64,000 bases of DNA from Bacteroidia bacterium (GTDB lineage Bacteria > Bacteroidota > Bacteroidia > Flavobacteriales > Flavobacteriaceae). Positions 18,421-28,309 of the stretch are shown piece after piece. Below the pieces are notes generated by a model that did not search any database, was not told the origin of the DNA, and worked only from the letters and a program-made list of their open reading frames with translations. The first letter of the stretch is position 1. Each line of letters opens with the position of its first letter. The DNA lies in the NCBI GenBank assembly GCA_030428705.1, contig JAUIDI010000007.1:124001-188000 (forward strand), in the 5' to 3' direction. A program made the translations under genes and the position numbers.

Positions 18421-19513
18421 TTACCCTACTGAAAGAATGCCTTATCATGGCACTTTTGTATATCAATTGATACAACAATTTGCCAAACTAGGCCATGAGG
18501 TAACTGTAATTCGCCCTACCTATTTGATACCCAAAAAAGTATTACTAAAAAAATACAATTACGGGGAGGAACTGGCGACAGTCTATAGACCAAAATATCT
18601 TTCCACATCCGCAAAGTCCATCTTCGGATACAATACTTATCATATAGGAGAACGGTTTCAGATGAATGCCGTAAAAAAGGTTGTTGAAAAGAACAAAATA
18701 GAATTTGATGTTGTGTACGCTCATTTTTTTACTAATGCTTTTATAGCGATTGGCGCATTGGCTTCTTATAACAAACCCATTTTTGCTGCCATCGGCGAAT
18801 ACCTACATATAGATATTCGAAGGGCCTACTACAAGCCCGAATTCTATAACAAGACAATTGCAAAGATTGCCGGATTTATTGCGGTTTCTCCTCAAATTAA
18901 AGAAAAGCTCCTGTCATTGGGTATAAATGAAGAAAAAATAGTAGTGCGGCCTAACGGGGTGAACTTCAATGTTTTTTTTCCGCGAGACAAGAATAAAATG
19001 AGAAAAAAGTATAAGCTGCCTTTGGATAAAAAGTTGGTCATTTTTGTAGGTAGGTTATACAAAGATAAAGGTCCTAAAAAATTATTGGAAGCAGTAGAGT
19101 CCATTGATGGGGTAAACCTCATTTTTGTAGGTACCGGTGAAGAAGAACTTCAAAGCGAAAAAATAGTTTTCAAGGAAAGGGTACCTGCAAAGCAGGTGCC
19201 GGAGTTGTTGTCGGCGGCAGACGTATTTGCCCTGCCTACCTTACATGAGGGGTCTTGCAACGCAATTGTCGAAGCTATGGCATGTGGATTGCCTATCGTT
19301 TCGTCGGATATACCTGAAGTAAGGGTGCAATGTAAGCCTTCATTCTCGGTTTTGGTCGATCCGCTTAACGTTGAGGCCATACATGGCGCAATAGAAGGAA
19401 TCGTCTGCGACCAAAAAAAAATGGATCTAATGTCCGAAAAGGCATTGGAACATGCAAAACAATTTGATATCTGGGAGAGGGCCGAGAACATTTTGAAGTT
19501 TTTAAAACCCTAG
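18395..19513 (+). CDS. GT4 glycosyltransferase, TuaC-like
   Basis: The enzyme has 372 residues when started at ATG 18395 (MKVLVVSNNYPTERMPYHGT). A longer in-frame start 45 nt upstream adds residues without homology. The GT-B fold is indicated by the N-terminal acceptor domain, the FVGRLYKDKGPKKLLEAVES segment at the interdomain region and the donor motif EGSCNAIVEAM (E-x7-E). YPTERMPYHGTFV resembles TuaC-type and related capsule glycosyltransferases. It overlaps the polymerase gene by 26 nt. An A9 run lies near its 3' end. Donor and acceptor unknown; cytosolic face of the membrane. Confidence 0.85.
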   Translation: MKVLVVSNNYPTERMPYHGTFVYQLIQQFAKLGHEVTVIRPTYLIPKKVLLKKYNYGEELATVYRPKYLSTSAKSIFGYNTYHIGERFQMNAVKKVVEKNKIEFDVVYAHFFTNAFIAIGALASYNKPIFAAIGEYLHIDIRRAYYKPEFYNKTIAKIAGFIAVSPQIKEKLLSLGINEEKIVVRPNGVNFNVFFPRDKNKMRKKYKLPLDKKLVIFVGRLYKDKGPKKLLEAVESIDGVNLIFVGTGEEELQSEKIVFKERVPAKQVPELLSAADVFALPTLHEGSCNAIVEAMACGLPIVSSDIPEVRVQCKPSFSVLVDPLNVEAIHGAIEGIVCDQKKMDLMSEKALEHAKQFDIWERAENILKFLKP

Positions 19514-19663
19514 ACTTTTGATTAGTGAACGCAATTTAATTGAAGGTCAAAAAGAATTCCAATTTTAAAATATGAACTCATTCGATGGTAATTTACAATT
19601 TTTCGTCCCTGATATGGATCGAAGATATTATCAACCCAGCAGGTATTAAGCCTTTTTCGGTCT

Positions 19664-21199
19664 ATGGCAGTTAATCAACTTAAAGCGGGCGCAATCTTAT
19701 CCTATGTTGTTCTTGGAGTAAGCAATATTGTTGGTCTTTTGTATACCCCCTATATGCTACGTATGATGGGAAAAAGCGAGTACGGGCTTTATGCCCTAGT
19801 TGCTTCCGTAATTGCGTATTTAACAATTCTTGATTTTGGTTTTGGTAATGCCATTATACGGTACACCGCGAAATTTAGGGCCGAAGGTAAACTCCAAGAA
19901 CAGTATTCAATGTTCGGACTGTTTATCATATTATATTCTATAATAGGGGTTGTTTCATTCATAATAGGACTAGGATTGTACTACAACGTCGATACCATGT
20001 TTGGTGAATCGATGACACCTGATGAGCTTGGCAAGGCCCGCATCATGATGCTGTTGATGGTGTTCAATATCGCCTTTACCTTTCCGTTGAGTATTTTTGG
20101 GGCAATCATCACGGCATACGAAGATTTTATATTTCAAAAAGTAGTGGCCCTTGCCCGAATTATATTGAATACCAGTATCATGATCTTACTTTTGGAAATT
20201 GGATATCGTGCGGTGGGTATGGTGGTGTTGGCAACTATTTTAAACCTACTCACCCTGATTATAAATTACTGGTATTGTAAGAAAAAGATTAAAATAAGGG
20301 TTTCCTTTAAGAATATGCAATGGAGCTTTCTTCGGGAAGTTAGTGTTTATTCGTTCTATATTTTTCTGAACCTTATCATGAATAAAGTTTATTGGAGTAC
20401 GGGTCAATTCGTTTTGGGCGTGTATGTCGGTACCGCTGCAGTTGCCGTATTCGCTGTCGCCATTCAGTTTCAAGGTATGTTCATGCATTTTTCCATAGCT
20501 ATTTCTGGGGTATTCCTTCCTAAAGTAACGGGTATGGTTGCCAATAATACTTCCGATAAATCAATATCCGATCTTTTTGTCAAAACAGGAAGAATACAGT
20601 ATATCGTAATGGTTTTGATATTGACCGGATTTGTAGTTTTTGGAAGACAATTTATTATACTATGGGCAGGACCGGATTACGAAGAAGCCTATATGATTAC
20701 GCTCTTGTTCTTTTTTGCCCTGACAATTCCCTTGACACAGAACCTCGGCATTACTATTTTACAGGCGAGAAACCAAATGGAATTTAGGTCTTGGCTCTAT
20801 TTTTTCATGGCACTTTGTAGCCTTGGACTACAAATTGTATTGGCAAAAAAATATGGGGGTATAGGAGCCGGCGTGGCCATTGCAGGTGCCTTAGTTGTGG
20901 GAAATGTAATTGTTATGAACATCTATTACCACAGGGTACAAAAGATAAATATTTGGGAATATTGGAAAGAAATCTCTAGAATGTCCATAATACCCTTAAT
21001 CTTGGGAGTGGCTGCATTCTATCTTGTAAGATATCTTAGTTTGGAAACAATAATGAATTTAGGTATGGGTATTATCGTGTTTTTGTTGATTTATATTCCC
21101 GCATTTTGGTTTGGTGCCATGAACGATTATGAGCGTGATTTATTGGGGAAACCAATATTAAGCATAATTAAGCGTTTAAAGATTAATGGAAAAACATAA
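19664..21199 (+). CDS. Oligosaccharide flippase, Wzx/MATE-type (first of two)
   Basis: This 511-residue polytopic protein has 12 to 14 hydrophobic helices and opens AVNQLKAGAILSYVVLGVSN, the typical start of Wzx/RfbX-family lipid-linked oligosaccharide flippases. The next segment, GLLYTPYMLRMMGKSEYGLY, is characteristic of the family. It would move undecaprenyl-linked repeat units across the inner membrane for the Wzy protein encoded just upstream. It lies 150 nt after the GT4 gene and 133 nt before the pyruvyl transferase gene. Confidence 0.88.
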   Translation: MAVNQLKAGAILSYVVLGVSNIVGLLYTPYMLRMMGKSEYGLYALVASVIAYLTILDFGFGNAIIRYTAKFRAEGKLQEQYSMFGLFIILYSIIGVVSFIIGLGLYYNVDTMFGESMTPDELGKARIMMLLMVFNIAFTFPLSIFGAIITAYEDFIFQKVVALARIILNTSIMILLLEIGYRAVGMVVLATILNLLTLIINYWYCKKKIKIRVSFKNMQWSFLREVSVYSFYIFLNLIMNKVYWSTGQFVLGVYVGTAAVAVFAVAIQFQGMFMHFSIAISGVFLPKVTGMVANNTSDKSISDLFVKTGRIQYIVMVLILTGFVVFGRQFIILWAGPDYEEAYMITLLFFFALTIPLTQNLGITILQARNQMEFRSWLYFFMALCSLGLQIVLAKKYGGIGAGVAIAGALVVGNVIVMNIYYHRVQKINIWEYWKEISRMSIIPLILGVAAFYLVRYLSLETIMNLGMGIIVFLLIYIPAFWFGAMNDYERDLLGKPILSIIKRLKINGKT

Positions 21200-21332
21200 C
21201 TCTATTATCGTCTACCTCAATTAACTTATTAATAAAAACAATTGATGGTATTGCCGAATTTCAATGACCAATTGCAACGCGTGCTTGACAACAAGGAATT
21301 CAAAACACGACCTAACGACAAGGAATAGAAAA

Positions 21333-22475
21333 ATGAAGAAAATTGGAATTCTCACTCTTCCCTTACACTCCAACTACGGGGGATTACTTCAAGCGTTTGC
21401 CCTTCAAAAAAATCTGGAAAACATGGGGCATGAGGTACTATTGATAGATCTTAGAACAACACACTCCAGTCAGTTTAAGAAAATACTTTCCCTTCTTAAG
21501 CAATATTTTTTTAAAATAATAAAAGGAAGTCCGGTTGTCCAGCCCGATTGGACAACCCTAAAGGAAAAAAAGATTATTGGCCAACATACGAGTCGTTTTG
21601 TCCGAGAACATATAAAGACTACCGAAAAACTGCCCTCCGTAATCAATTTCAAGACAATTGAAAAGTATGAATTTGATGCCTACGTCGTGGGTAGCGATCA
21701 AGTGTGGCGCCCGCAATACACCCCAAGTATAACCAATTATTTTTATGATTTCCTTACTTCCGTTGATAATGTTAAACGCATAGCCTATGCAGCTTCATTT
21801 GGGGTAGACCAGTGGTTTTTTACACCCGATCAGACCATAAAATGTAAGACGTTGGCAAAAAAATTTGATGATATTAGTGTACGTGAGGATTCAGGAATTG
21901 ATCTTTGTCGCGAAAATCTAGGGGTGGATGCGAAAAAGACGTTGGACCCTACGTTACTATTATCGCGGGAAATGTACGAGAAGCTTGTGTATCAAGATGG
22001 GGTAGGACCAAGGAAAGAGAAACTATTCGTTTACGTTTTAGATCGATCTCATGAAAACAATGCTATTATACAAAAGGCTTCTGAGTTTCTTGGACTGGAA
22101 TCCTTTACCATAATGCCTCGGAAGGATATGGGGAGTTTAAAAGCTTCCAATATTGAAGAATATGTCTTCCCCCCCGTAACGGAGTGGATTCACGGTTTTA
22201 TGGATGCGGAATTTGTAATAACGGATTCGTTTCATGGCACCCTGTTCTCCATTATCTTTAACAAACCTTTTATTTCAATTGGGAACCGACGTCGGGGGTT
22301 ATCACGTTTTACATCGATATTGGAAATGTTAGGACTAAAGGACCGCCTGGTTTTATCTATTGAAGACCTTACCGATAGTTTACTTACAAGCCAGATAGAT
22401 TATGGTGAAGTAAATAAGTTGCTGGATATCAAAAGAAAAAAATCGATTGAGTTTTTGACCAACGCCCTACAATAA
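21333..22475 (+). CDS. Polysaccharide pyruvyl transferase family protein
   Basis: The protein has 380 residues from the ATG at 21333 (MKKIGILTLPLHSNYGGLLQ), preceded by AAGGAA. An earlier in-frame ATG would add 23 residues of low-complexity sequence and is rejected. Family marks are HSNYGGLLQAFAL, YVVGSDQVWRP (about 118), and ITDSFHGTLFSIIFNKPFIS (about 296-315). Characterised members such as CsaB and WcaK add ketal-linked pyruvate from phosphoenolpyruvate to sugars, giving negative charge. It sits between the flippase and the GH88/105 gene in the + strand block. Confidence 0.88.
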   Translation: MKKIGILTLPLHSNYGGLLQAFALQKNLENMGHEVLLIDLRTTHSSQFKKILSLLKQYFFKIIKGSPVVQPDWTTLKEKKIIGQHTSRFVREHIKTTEKLPSVINFKTIEKYEFDAYVVGSDQVWRPQYTPSITNYFYDFLTSVDNVKRIAYAASFGVDQWFFTPDQTIKCKTLAKKFDDISVREDSGIDLCRENLGVDAKKTLDPTLLLSREMYEKLVYQDGVGPRKEKLFVYVLDRSHENNAIIQKASEFLGLESFTIMPRKDMGSLKASNIEEYVFPPVTEWIHGFMDAEFVITDSFHGTLFSIIFNKPFISIGNRRRGLSRFTSILEMLGLKDRLVLSIEDLTDSLLTSQIDYGEVNKLLDIKRKKSIEFLTNALQ

Positions 22476-22523
22476 TCATGATGATTTTGATAAGATTTTT
22501 TGGATTCATAAGTCATTTGTAAA

Positions 22524-23711
22524 ATGAGATACTCTTTTTTAAAATCCGTTCCAAAACTCTTTTTGATTTTGTCGATTGGTTCCATTTTACTCAATATTGT
22601 CTTTTTAGGAATTGATATGGGACCGGATGTATTACGAAAACTAAATGGCCCTGAATATCTTGAAAATGCGGATGATGGTGAAGTAGAGAAATTGTTTGTC
22701 AATGCCTCTTATGAAATGTTCGCTTCAAGAAAACTCCATATGCCTTGGACCCGGCCTACAAATTTTCTCGAAAAAGTCAAGGCACTTAATTTAGATGAAG
22801 AAACCAGGATATTTAATTTTCCAAGGGCTTATCTGGCACTTGGACTGATTTCCTATTCCGCTGACAACGACACTGTATTGCTCAAGAAGGTAATCGACCA
22901 ATTTGATGCCTATTATGTTACCCAAGATGGGCCAAGTTTCAATTTCACGGTTGTTGATCAGGTTCCTTTAGGTTATGCCGCACTTGAACTGTTCAAGTTT
23001 ACAAAGAAAGACAAATATAAAAACATGGCCGACCATATTTTTGTAAAGTTGAAGACTATGGTGGCGACGGACTACGGTTTTCCACTTATATTATATCGTA
23101 GCCATCAAAATGATCTTTTGGTCGATACGTTGGGTATGATTTGCCCCTTTTTGATGGAATATGGCTATTATTTTGGAAACGATGAAGCTCTGGAACTAGC
23201 ACGGTCACAACTCGATTTTTTTAAGGAGTATGGTCTAGACAACGATAACCACTTACCCTTCCATGCCATTAGTCTTGCCGAAAAGGAAGCTTTGGGCCCC
23301 AATAATTGGGGTAGGGGTATGGGTTGGTATATGTTGGCGTTAAAATCAGTTGCTAAATATTCGGACTCGTTAGCTGAAAATCGATACAAATTTAAAAAAG
23401 AAGCGGATCTGTTCCTAAAATCGATTAATCTTTTAAAAGAAGGTAAGGTGTATACCCAATTCCCTGGAACATCGAGGGATTTTGATTCATCGGCTTCGAC
23501 CATGTTATTATACGGGGAGAATGTACTAAGGCCTAGCACATACTCTAAAAAAGATATTCTAAGCATGTTTAAAAAATACATTAAGACCGACGGCATACTG
23601 GATAAATGTTCGGGCGATGCCTTCGGAGTCAATAAATATAGCCTTGATTTTGGGGAAAGCGAATTGTCACAGGGCATGCTCTTGCTACTTCTGAACTCCG
23701 CTTCTGAATGA
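22524..23711 (+). CDS. GH88/GH105-like unsaturated uronyl hydrolase, membrane-anchored
   Basis: This 395-residue protein has an N-terminal hydrophobic segment (about 8-30) acting as signal anchor. The rest is an (alpha/alpha)6 toroid of the GH88/GH105 type, with LVDTLGMICPF (about 203) holding the usual acidic residue and NNWGRGMGWYMLAL (about 260-273). These enzymes remove 4,5-unsaturated uronic acid left by polysaccharide lyases. In this biosynthetic block it fits trimming of a uronic-acid polymer. The spacing to its neighbours is 48 and 34 nt, so it is part of the operon. Activity is inferred; the second catalytic residue was not pinned down. Confidence 0.78.
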   Translation: MRYSFLKSVPKLFLILSIGSILLNIVFLGIDMGPDVLRKLNGPEYLENADDGEVEKLFVNASYEMFASRKLHMPWTRPTNFLEKVKALNLDEETRIFNFPRAYLALGLISYSADNDTVLLKKVIDQFDAYYVTQDGPSFNFTVVDQVPLGYAALELFKFTKKDKYKNMADHIFVKLKTMVATDYGFPLILYRSHQNDLLVDTLGMICPFLMEYGYYFGNDEALELARSQLDFFKEYGLDNDNHLPFHAISLAEKEALGPNNWGRGMGWYMLALKSVAKYSDSLAENRYKFKKEADLFLKSINLLKEGKVYTQFPGTSRDFDSSASTMLLYGENVLRPSTYSKKDILSMFKKYIKTDGILDKCSGDAFGVNKYSLDFGESELSQGMLLLLLNSASE

Positions 23712-23745
23712 TTTTAATTTATCGAAAGCTTACAGGGCAATAATT

Positions 23746-24609
23746 ATGATATCAGTAATAATACCTTTATACAATAAAGAGTTGAGTATAGGGCGAACTA
23801 TCGAATCTGTATTAAAACAAACCTATACTAATTTCGAACTCATTGTGGTTGATGACGGATCTACCGACCACAGTGCCTCAGTGGTTGAAAGAATCGTTGA
23901 TAATAGAATTCGACTGATAAAAAAAACCAATGGAGGTGTCTCAAGTGCTAGAAACAAGGGTGTGGAAGAAGCTGAATATGATTGGGTAGCTTTCTTGGAT
24001 GGCGATGACCTTTGGCACGAAGATTATTTGTTGGAGGTTTCAAAGGTAATTGTAAAACAAATTGACATAGAAGCGATAGCTACTGGTTTTGCTACTATCC
24101 ATAAGGACGGTACGATAAAAAAATCCAGAGTTGCCACAAGTAGCCGGCCCGTCAATTATTTTAAAGCCACCAAAGAGCTTGGTTATAACATTTTGAACAT
24201 GTCTACCTTTTGTACGAAAAAAAATTCATTGCTTTCTATCGGTATGTTCAGTGAACACTTGACCCATGGCGAGGATATGGAAGTTTTTGAAAAATTGGCC
24301 CGTAGAGGCGATATTTGGATTATTGACAAAGTACTTTCTTACTATGTGATGGATGCGGAGAATAGAGCTATGAATAAGTTGCCTAGTGTATATAAAACAC
24401 ATGTTTATCTATCTGATACTTCACAAATAAGACAGCCTTACGAACGAGATTATTTTCTTGGTCGCATCTTGGTTTATATTCATTACTATATTGTGAACCT
24501 ACAATTCAAAAATGCATATATTCTTTTCAAAAGGCACCATGGTTTCATTAGGTTGCATGATCTTTTGTCTTTTGAAAGAAACTTATTTCAAAAAAAAATG
24601 AAGATTTAG
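23746..24609 (+). CDS. GT2 glycosyltransferase
   Basis: This 287-residue family 2 glycosyltransferase has the usual GT-A marks: MISVIIPLYNKELSIGRTIE, ELIVVDDGSTD (about 32-42), SARNKGVEEAEYDWVAFLDG and the metal-binding DGDD (about 86-89). A GED motif (GEDMEVFEKL, about 178) probably contains the catalytic base region. It has no membrane helix, so it works on lipid-linked acceptors from the cytosol. It lies 34 nt after the GH88/105 gene. An A9 run near the stop is a possible slippage site. Confidence 0.87.
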   Translation: MISVIIPLYNKELSIGRTIESVLKQTYTNFELIVVDDGSTDHSASVVERIVDNRIRLIKKTNGGVSSARNKGVEEAEYDWVAFLDGDDLWHEDYLLEVSKVIVKQIDIEAIATGFATIHKDGTIKKSRVATSSRPVNYFKATKELGYNILNMSTFCTKKNSLLSIGMFSEHLTHGEDMEVFEKLARRGDIWIIDKVLSYYVMDAENRAMNKLPSVYKTHVYLSDTSQIRQPYERDYFLGRILVYIHYYIVNLQFKNAYILFKRHHGFIRLHDLLSFERNLFQKKMKI

Positions 24610-24679
24610 ATGGGTATATGAAAGCCGTAAATATTTTCAAAGCCTATTTTTTACGTAATTAAATGTTAATCGGGATGCG

Positions 24680-25294
24680 ATGATTACTTCAAAAGCCATT
24701 TATTATAAATATTTGGAAGCCGACAGGGAAGCTCTTGGAAGGCCGACCGACTTTAGATCTAGAATAGGGGAGTTTTTTTTTCCACATTATATATGGCAGT
24801 TTCAACGTCGGTTAAGAAAGTTTGAGTATTATTCTAACTGTAGAAATGACCTATTTGGAAAAATATATCGGTTCTATTTAAGAGTGAAGTTCAGAAAAAA
24901 TTCGGTCAATTTAGGCTTTTCGATTCCAATTAATGTGTTTGGCCCAGGATTGGCTATTGTACACTATGGAACAATTATAGTTAATCCCGATGCCAAGATA
25001 GGTTCAAATTGCAGAATCCATGCCGACGTTAATATCGGGGCGTCAGGGGGAAGCTTTAAAGCTCCAAAAATAGGTGACAATGTATATATAGGCCCCGGGG
25101 CAAAAATTTATGGAGATATCGAAATCGGAAATAACGTGGCAATAGGGGCCAATTCAGTGGTCAACAAATCTTTTTTGGAAGAAAATATAATGATTGCAGG
25201 TACTCCCGCAAAGAAAATAAAGCAGATTGATATTGCTAGAATCATACCTATTTCCGGTAATGAAGAAAGCCATAAAATAGATTCTGCGACCTAG
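24680..25294 (+). CDS. Serine O-acetyltransferase-like hexapeptide acetyltransferase
   Basis: The 204-residue protein has a left-handed beta-helix of hexapeptide repeats (about 95-175): GPGLAIVHYGTIIVNPDAKI, RIHADVNIGASGG and IGDNVYIGPGAKIYGDIEIG. The arrangement matches CysE/EpsC-type acetyltransferases. The N-terminal 80 residues are basic and aromatic and may contact membrane or lipid. In polysaccharide operons such proteins usually O-acetylate sugars rather than serine. A T9 run lies in the codons for GEFFFPHY. It is the last gene of the + strand block. Confidence 0.83.
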   Translation: MITSKAIYYKYLEADREALGRPTDFRSRIGEFFFPHYIWQFQRRLRKFEYYSNCRNDLFGKIYRFYLRVKFRKNSVNLGFSIPINVFGPGLAIVHYGTIIVNPDAKIGSNCRIHADVNIGASGGSFKAPKIGDNVYIGPGAKIYGDIEIGNNVAIGANSVVNKSFLEENIMIAGTPAKKIKQIDIARIIPISGNEESHKIDSAT

Positions 25295-25567
25295 GGGCTC
25301 AGGAAAGATTTTACCGAAATGAAAACTAATAAATTAAGGAATAGCATTATCAAGAAAGTCCTCTAAAACCTTCTAGGAAATATTAACTCACATACGATTA
25401 TTAGGCTCAAAATATGTATCGATATAAACGTTCATCTTTATATAAAGCCTGAGGAATCTATGCAATGAAATTGTTGCAAGTCTTTCGATAAAGAAATCAA
25501 AGACCAAAGGATTTTCAAAAATATAACGAACTATTGGAAAACCCATATAAAAAGCCCTGTTAACAGT

Positions 25568-27337
25568 TTAATGCATCCATTGGTTTTCAGGATACTTTAA
25601 GCTTCCCTCCATATAGGCTCTATTATAGGCCAATTCAGCATGATTTAGACAAACGACCGCGTTATAAACGGCATTATGTAGGCTTCTATCTTCCAGTCGC
25701 CCTTGAAGTGCAGTGTCGAACCTACCTAATTTAATCCAACCAGGTTCCACATATCCAGCGGCATCTCCTCCGGTACCATCGATAAACTTTTTCATAACGG
25801 CGCCATCCCCTGATGGCCAAAATACAGTCCACGTATTTAACAGCTTGGTCATATCAATATCGGTCCAAAAATCATCAAATTCGTTCGCATCTACCAAGAG
25901 ATTTACGGCCCTATTGGCATGGTTTAAATCGCTTACGCTCGCGCCTTCGTAATAATTGCCGGACCATAACCTAGGCCATTGGTAGGCACTTGAATTGGCT
26001 GTGTTGGGTTCTAATATTTCGCGCATCGAGCGTGATGCACTAACGTAGTTCATATCGGTATTAAACCTATCGAACATTAACCTATATTTAGACTTCCCAG
26101 TCACCTTATGCAAATAAAAACCAATTTTGGCCCATGCAGAACTCTTATCGACTGCCGAAGAAAATGCAATAGCAGAATCTCTGGAGAACCATTTCTCCCA
26201 AATATGTGTTTCCACGAAATTCAAAATCATCTGGTAATCTGCTTGATACCCATTGGCACGTAAATTAGGGCTTTCGTGCAGTACCCACAAAAACTTGGCG
26301 ACATGTTGAAACCCTCTTGTTTCATGAAGCGAAGCTTGACCACCGTTAGGAAGTCCTTGGCCGGTCACACTTGTTCTAGAATCACTGACCCAAGAGAGAT
26401 AACTGTCGTTATGGCCTCCATTTAGATTTAGGGTATTTGACGGCTTGGCCGTGGCTATTAAATTTTTGGTCAATTCTATGGCGTCATCAACATATTTTTT
26501 ATCACCTGTGGCTTGAAAGATGGCAACCAAGGCCTGCATGCCATCAAAATAGTAGATGTCGCCCCCGTTTCCGCTTAGCGAACGCTCAATAAATCTTGCT
26601 CTTTCGGTCGATTCCCAATATATATCGAAATCGGTCTTAAATTGTGCAACAGTTTTTAGCCCCGACAAATCTTGGCCGCTTTCAACGACGCTCACCGTGA
26701 CAGTAGCCGTTTCAGTAGTAACCGTTTCATCTTCATTTACTATTTCGGTGGTATAGGTAAATACTTCGGTAACTTCCTCTGTTGGTTGTACCTCTAGATT
26801 CTCACTGGTAGTTTCCTCTTCTATAGGGGTTTCTTCTTGAACTGTCTCCTCTTGGGTGGTCTCCTCTTCTATAGGGGTTTCCTCTTGAACGGTCTCTTCT
26901 TCTACAGAGGTTTCTTCTTGAACTATTTCCTCTTCTGATACTTCTTGGATTTCCTCCTCTACATTGGCTTCCACCTCCATAACAGGAGGTTCATTGATGA
27001 CGCTTTCTTCGGAGGATGAGGTGGACGCCGGAATATAAAGTAAGGTCTTGTTCTCGATAATAATGACTTCTCCATTGACCGGTGATGAGGTCTCGATGAT
27101 TTTCACTCGTCCAGGATCCACAAATACATCGTTCGCCAGTACATCAAGAATAATACTATTATTGGGCTTTGTGGTATAATTATCATTAACCAAATAATTT
27201 CCGACGATAAAATCCTCTCGAGCATCTTTCAAGACATGATTTGCTAATAAATCAGAATCCTTAGTGCAAGAAAGTATCGAGGCGAGAACAAAAAAAAGGA
27301 ATATCAACTTAAAGATTTTTGTGTGGGGATAGTTCAT
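25568..27337 (-). CDS. Modular surface lipoprotein: Ig-like module, Glu/Thr repeats, alpha-helical catalytic-like domain
   Basis: The 589-residue product has a lipoprotein signal with Cys24 (SILSC) followed by acidic KDSD, as in surface-exported lipoproteins. Residues about 35-110 form a cadherin/Ig-like module (SIILDVLANDVF). A Glu/Thr/Val-rich linker (about 115-185) contains near-identical units of VQEETPIEEET. FTYTTEIVNEDETVTTETAT follows. The C-terminal part (about 225-589) is mostly alpha-helical with tandem aromatic motifs (YYFDGMQALVAIFQATGDKK; SGNYYEGASVSDLNHANRAV), suggesting an alpha/alpha toroid as in some polysaccharide lyases or epimerases. I do not recognise the family. The N-terminal module is shared with the 61377-63185 lipoprotein. 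Confidence 0.7.
   Translation of the reverse strand: MNYPHTKIFKLIFLFFVLASILSCTKDSDLLANHVLKDAREDFIVGNYLVNDNYTTKPNNSIILDVLANDVFVDPGRVKIIETSSPVNGEVIIIENKTLLYIPASTSSSEESVINEPPVMEVEANVEEEIQEVSEEEIVQEETSVEEETVQEETPIEEETTQEETVQEETPIEEETTSENLEVQPTEEVTEVFTYTTEIVNEDETVTTETATVTVSVVESGQDLSGLKTVAQFKTDFDIYWESTERARFIERSLSGNGGDIYYFDGMQALVAIFQATGDKKYVDDAIELTKNLIATAKPSNTLNLNGGHNDSYLSWVSDSRTSVTGQGLPNGGQASLHETRGFQHVAKFLWVLHESPNLRANGYQADYQMILNFVETHIWEKWFSRDSAIAFSSAVDKSSAWAKIGFYLHKVTGKSKYRLMFDRFNTDMNYVSASRSMREILEPNTANSSAYQWPRLWSGNYYEGASVSDLNHANRAVNLLVDANEFDDFWTDIDMTKLLNTWTVFWPSGDGAVMKKFIDGTGGDAAGYVEPGWIKLGRFDTALQGRLEDRSLHNAVYNAVVCLNHAELAYNRAYMEGSLKYPENQWMH
26814..26945 (-). repeat. 33-bp tandem repeats encoding an acidic linker
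   Basis: Three 33-bp units (26814-26846, 26862-26894, 26895-26927) with a 15-bp partial unit between the first and second, and a further partial unit after the third, encode Glu/Thr/Val-rich repeats between the Ig-like and catalytic-like domains. Near-identity of the units suggests recent copy-number change. Confidence 0.85.
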
Positions 27338-28309
27338 AAGTAGGCCTAAGATTTAGATTTTTAGGAAGTCAATTTCAATCTTTAAAATTATGCTATAATC
27401 TCATTAATTTATCACTGGACAAATTACGTGTGCCGACACCATTTTTGACGACGAACAACCCACTTTTTCGATGGAATACACTTTTTTTTAACATTTGGCT
27501 TCTAAAATAACTACTAAGTTCCAAAATCACAATACTAAACTTTATTTTCTGAAAAATGTTGTGAACATTTTTAAATTATAGATGAAATGCCCATTTTAAC
27601 AAAATGGGAACATAAGAGCTTATGTATGTGAAATATACTTATGAAAAACAACACACGCTTTCATTTTTAATAAATTGATCGAGTCGACATCCGCTTTTGA
27701 TTTCGGGTGATGCTATAGAAATATAAGGTTTAACTTGGGGATTAACTATAGTGAGATAACAAAAAGTTTCATGCCTTCCTCGAACGGAAAAAAATAATTA
27801 ATTCTGATTTAAAACATTATTTACTTCCGTAATCGAGTAATTAACAGATTATTTGCAACGCCAGTCGAAGAATTAATTTATGCGCATGGTGCTTTCCCTA
27901 ACTCTAATCATTCCCATCTATAGTTGTCCGCAAAGTAAAAGTCAATTCCTTCGAAAATGATTTTATTTAAAGTACCGTTATCATCAATAGGGATATTTTC
28001 GGTAAGCGAAAATTATCTGTAGAGTCAAATTTTATGCTCCATCAAAATAAAACAAAAAAAAAAGAGTTAGAAATATGCATGTTAAACGGCTTTCTAAGTG
28101 ATGGATCCAAAGGGTTTAACCTATTGATGATTTAAGAGGTGTATATTGCTTAAAAAAGCATCTTGTTAACCCCATCAAGGTATGAAATAGGCTGATTTTT
28201 GGGTAAAGAGAAGTTATTGATAAGGGAAGGTGGTATATCTTTACCAAGACAAAAAACTAATATAGATTTAAACATTGTGAACTAACCAACGATCAAGAGG
28301 TATAAAATT
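27338..28309. promoter_or_regulatory. Long divergent intergenic region (972 bp)
   Basis: It lies between the modular lipoprotein (-) and a methyltransferase gene (+), and no credible coding frame is present. Two perfect inverted repeats stand out: AAAAATGTT-GTG-AACATTTTT at 27552-27572 and CCCATTTT-AAC-AAAATGGG at 27590-27608. They lie 215-271 nt upstream of the lipoprotein start and could be operator sites. The remainder shows nothing recognisable. Confidence 0.45.
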
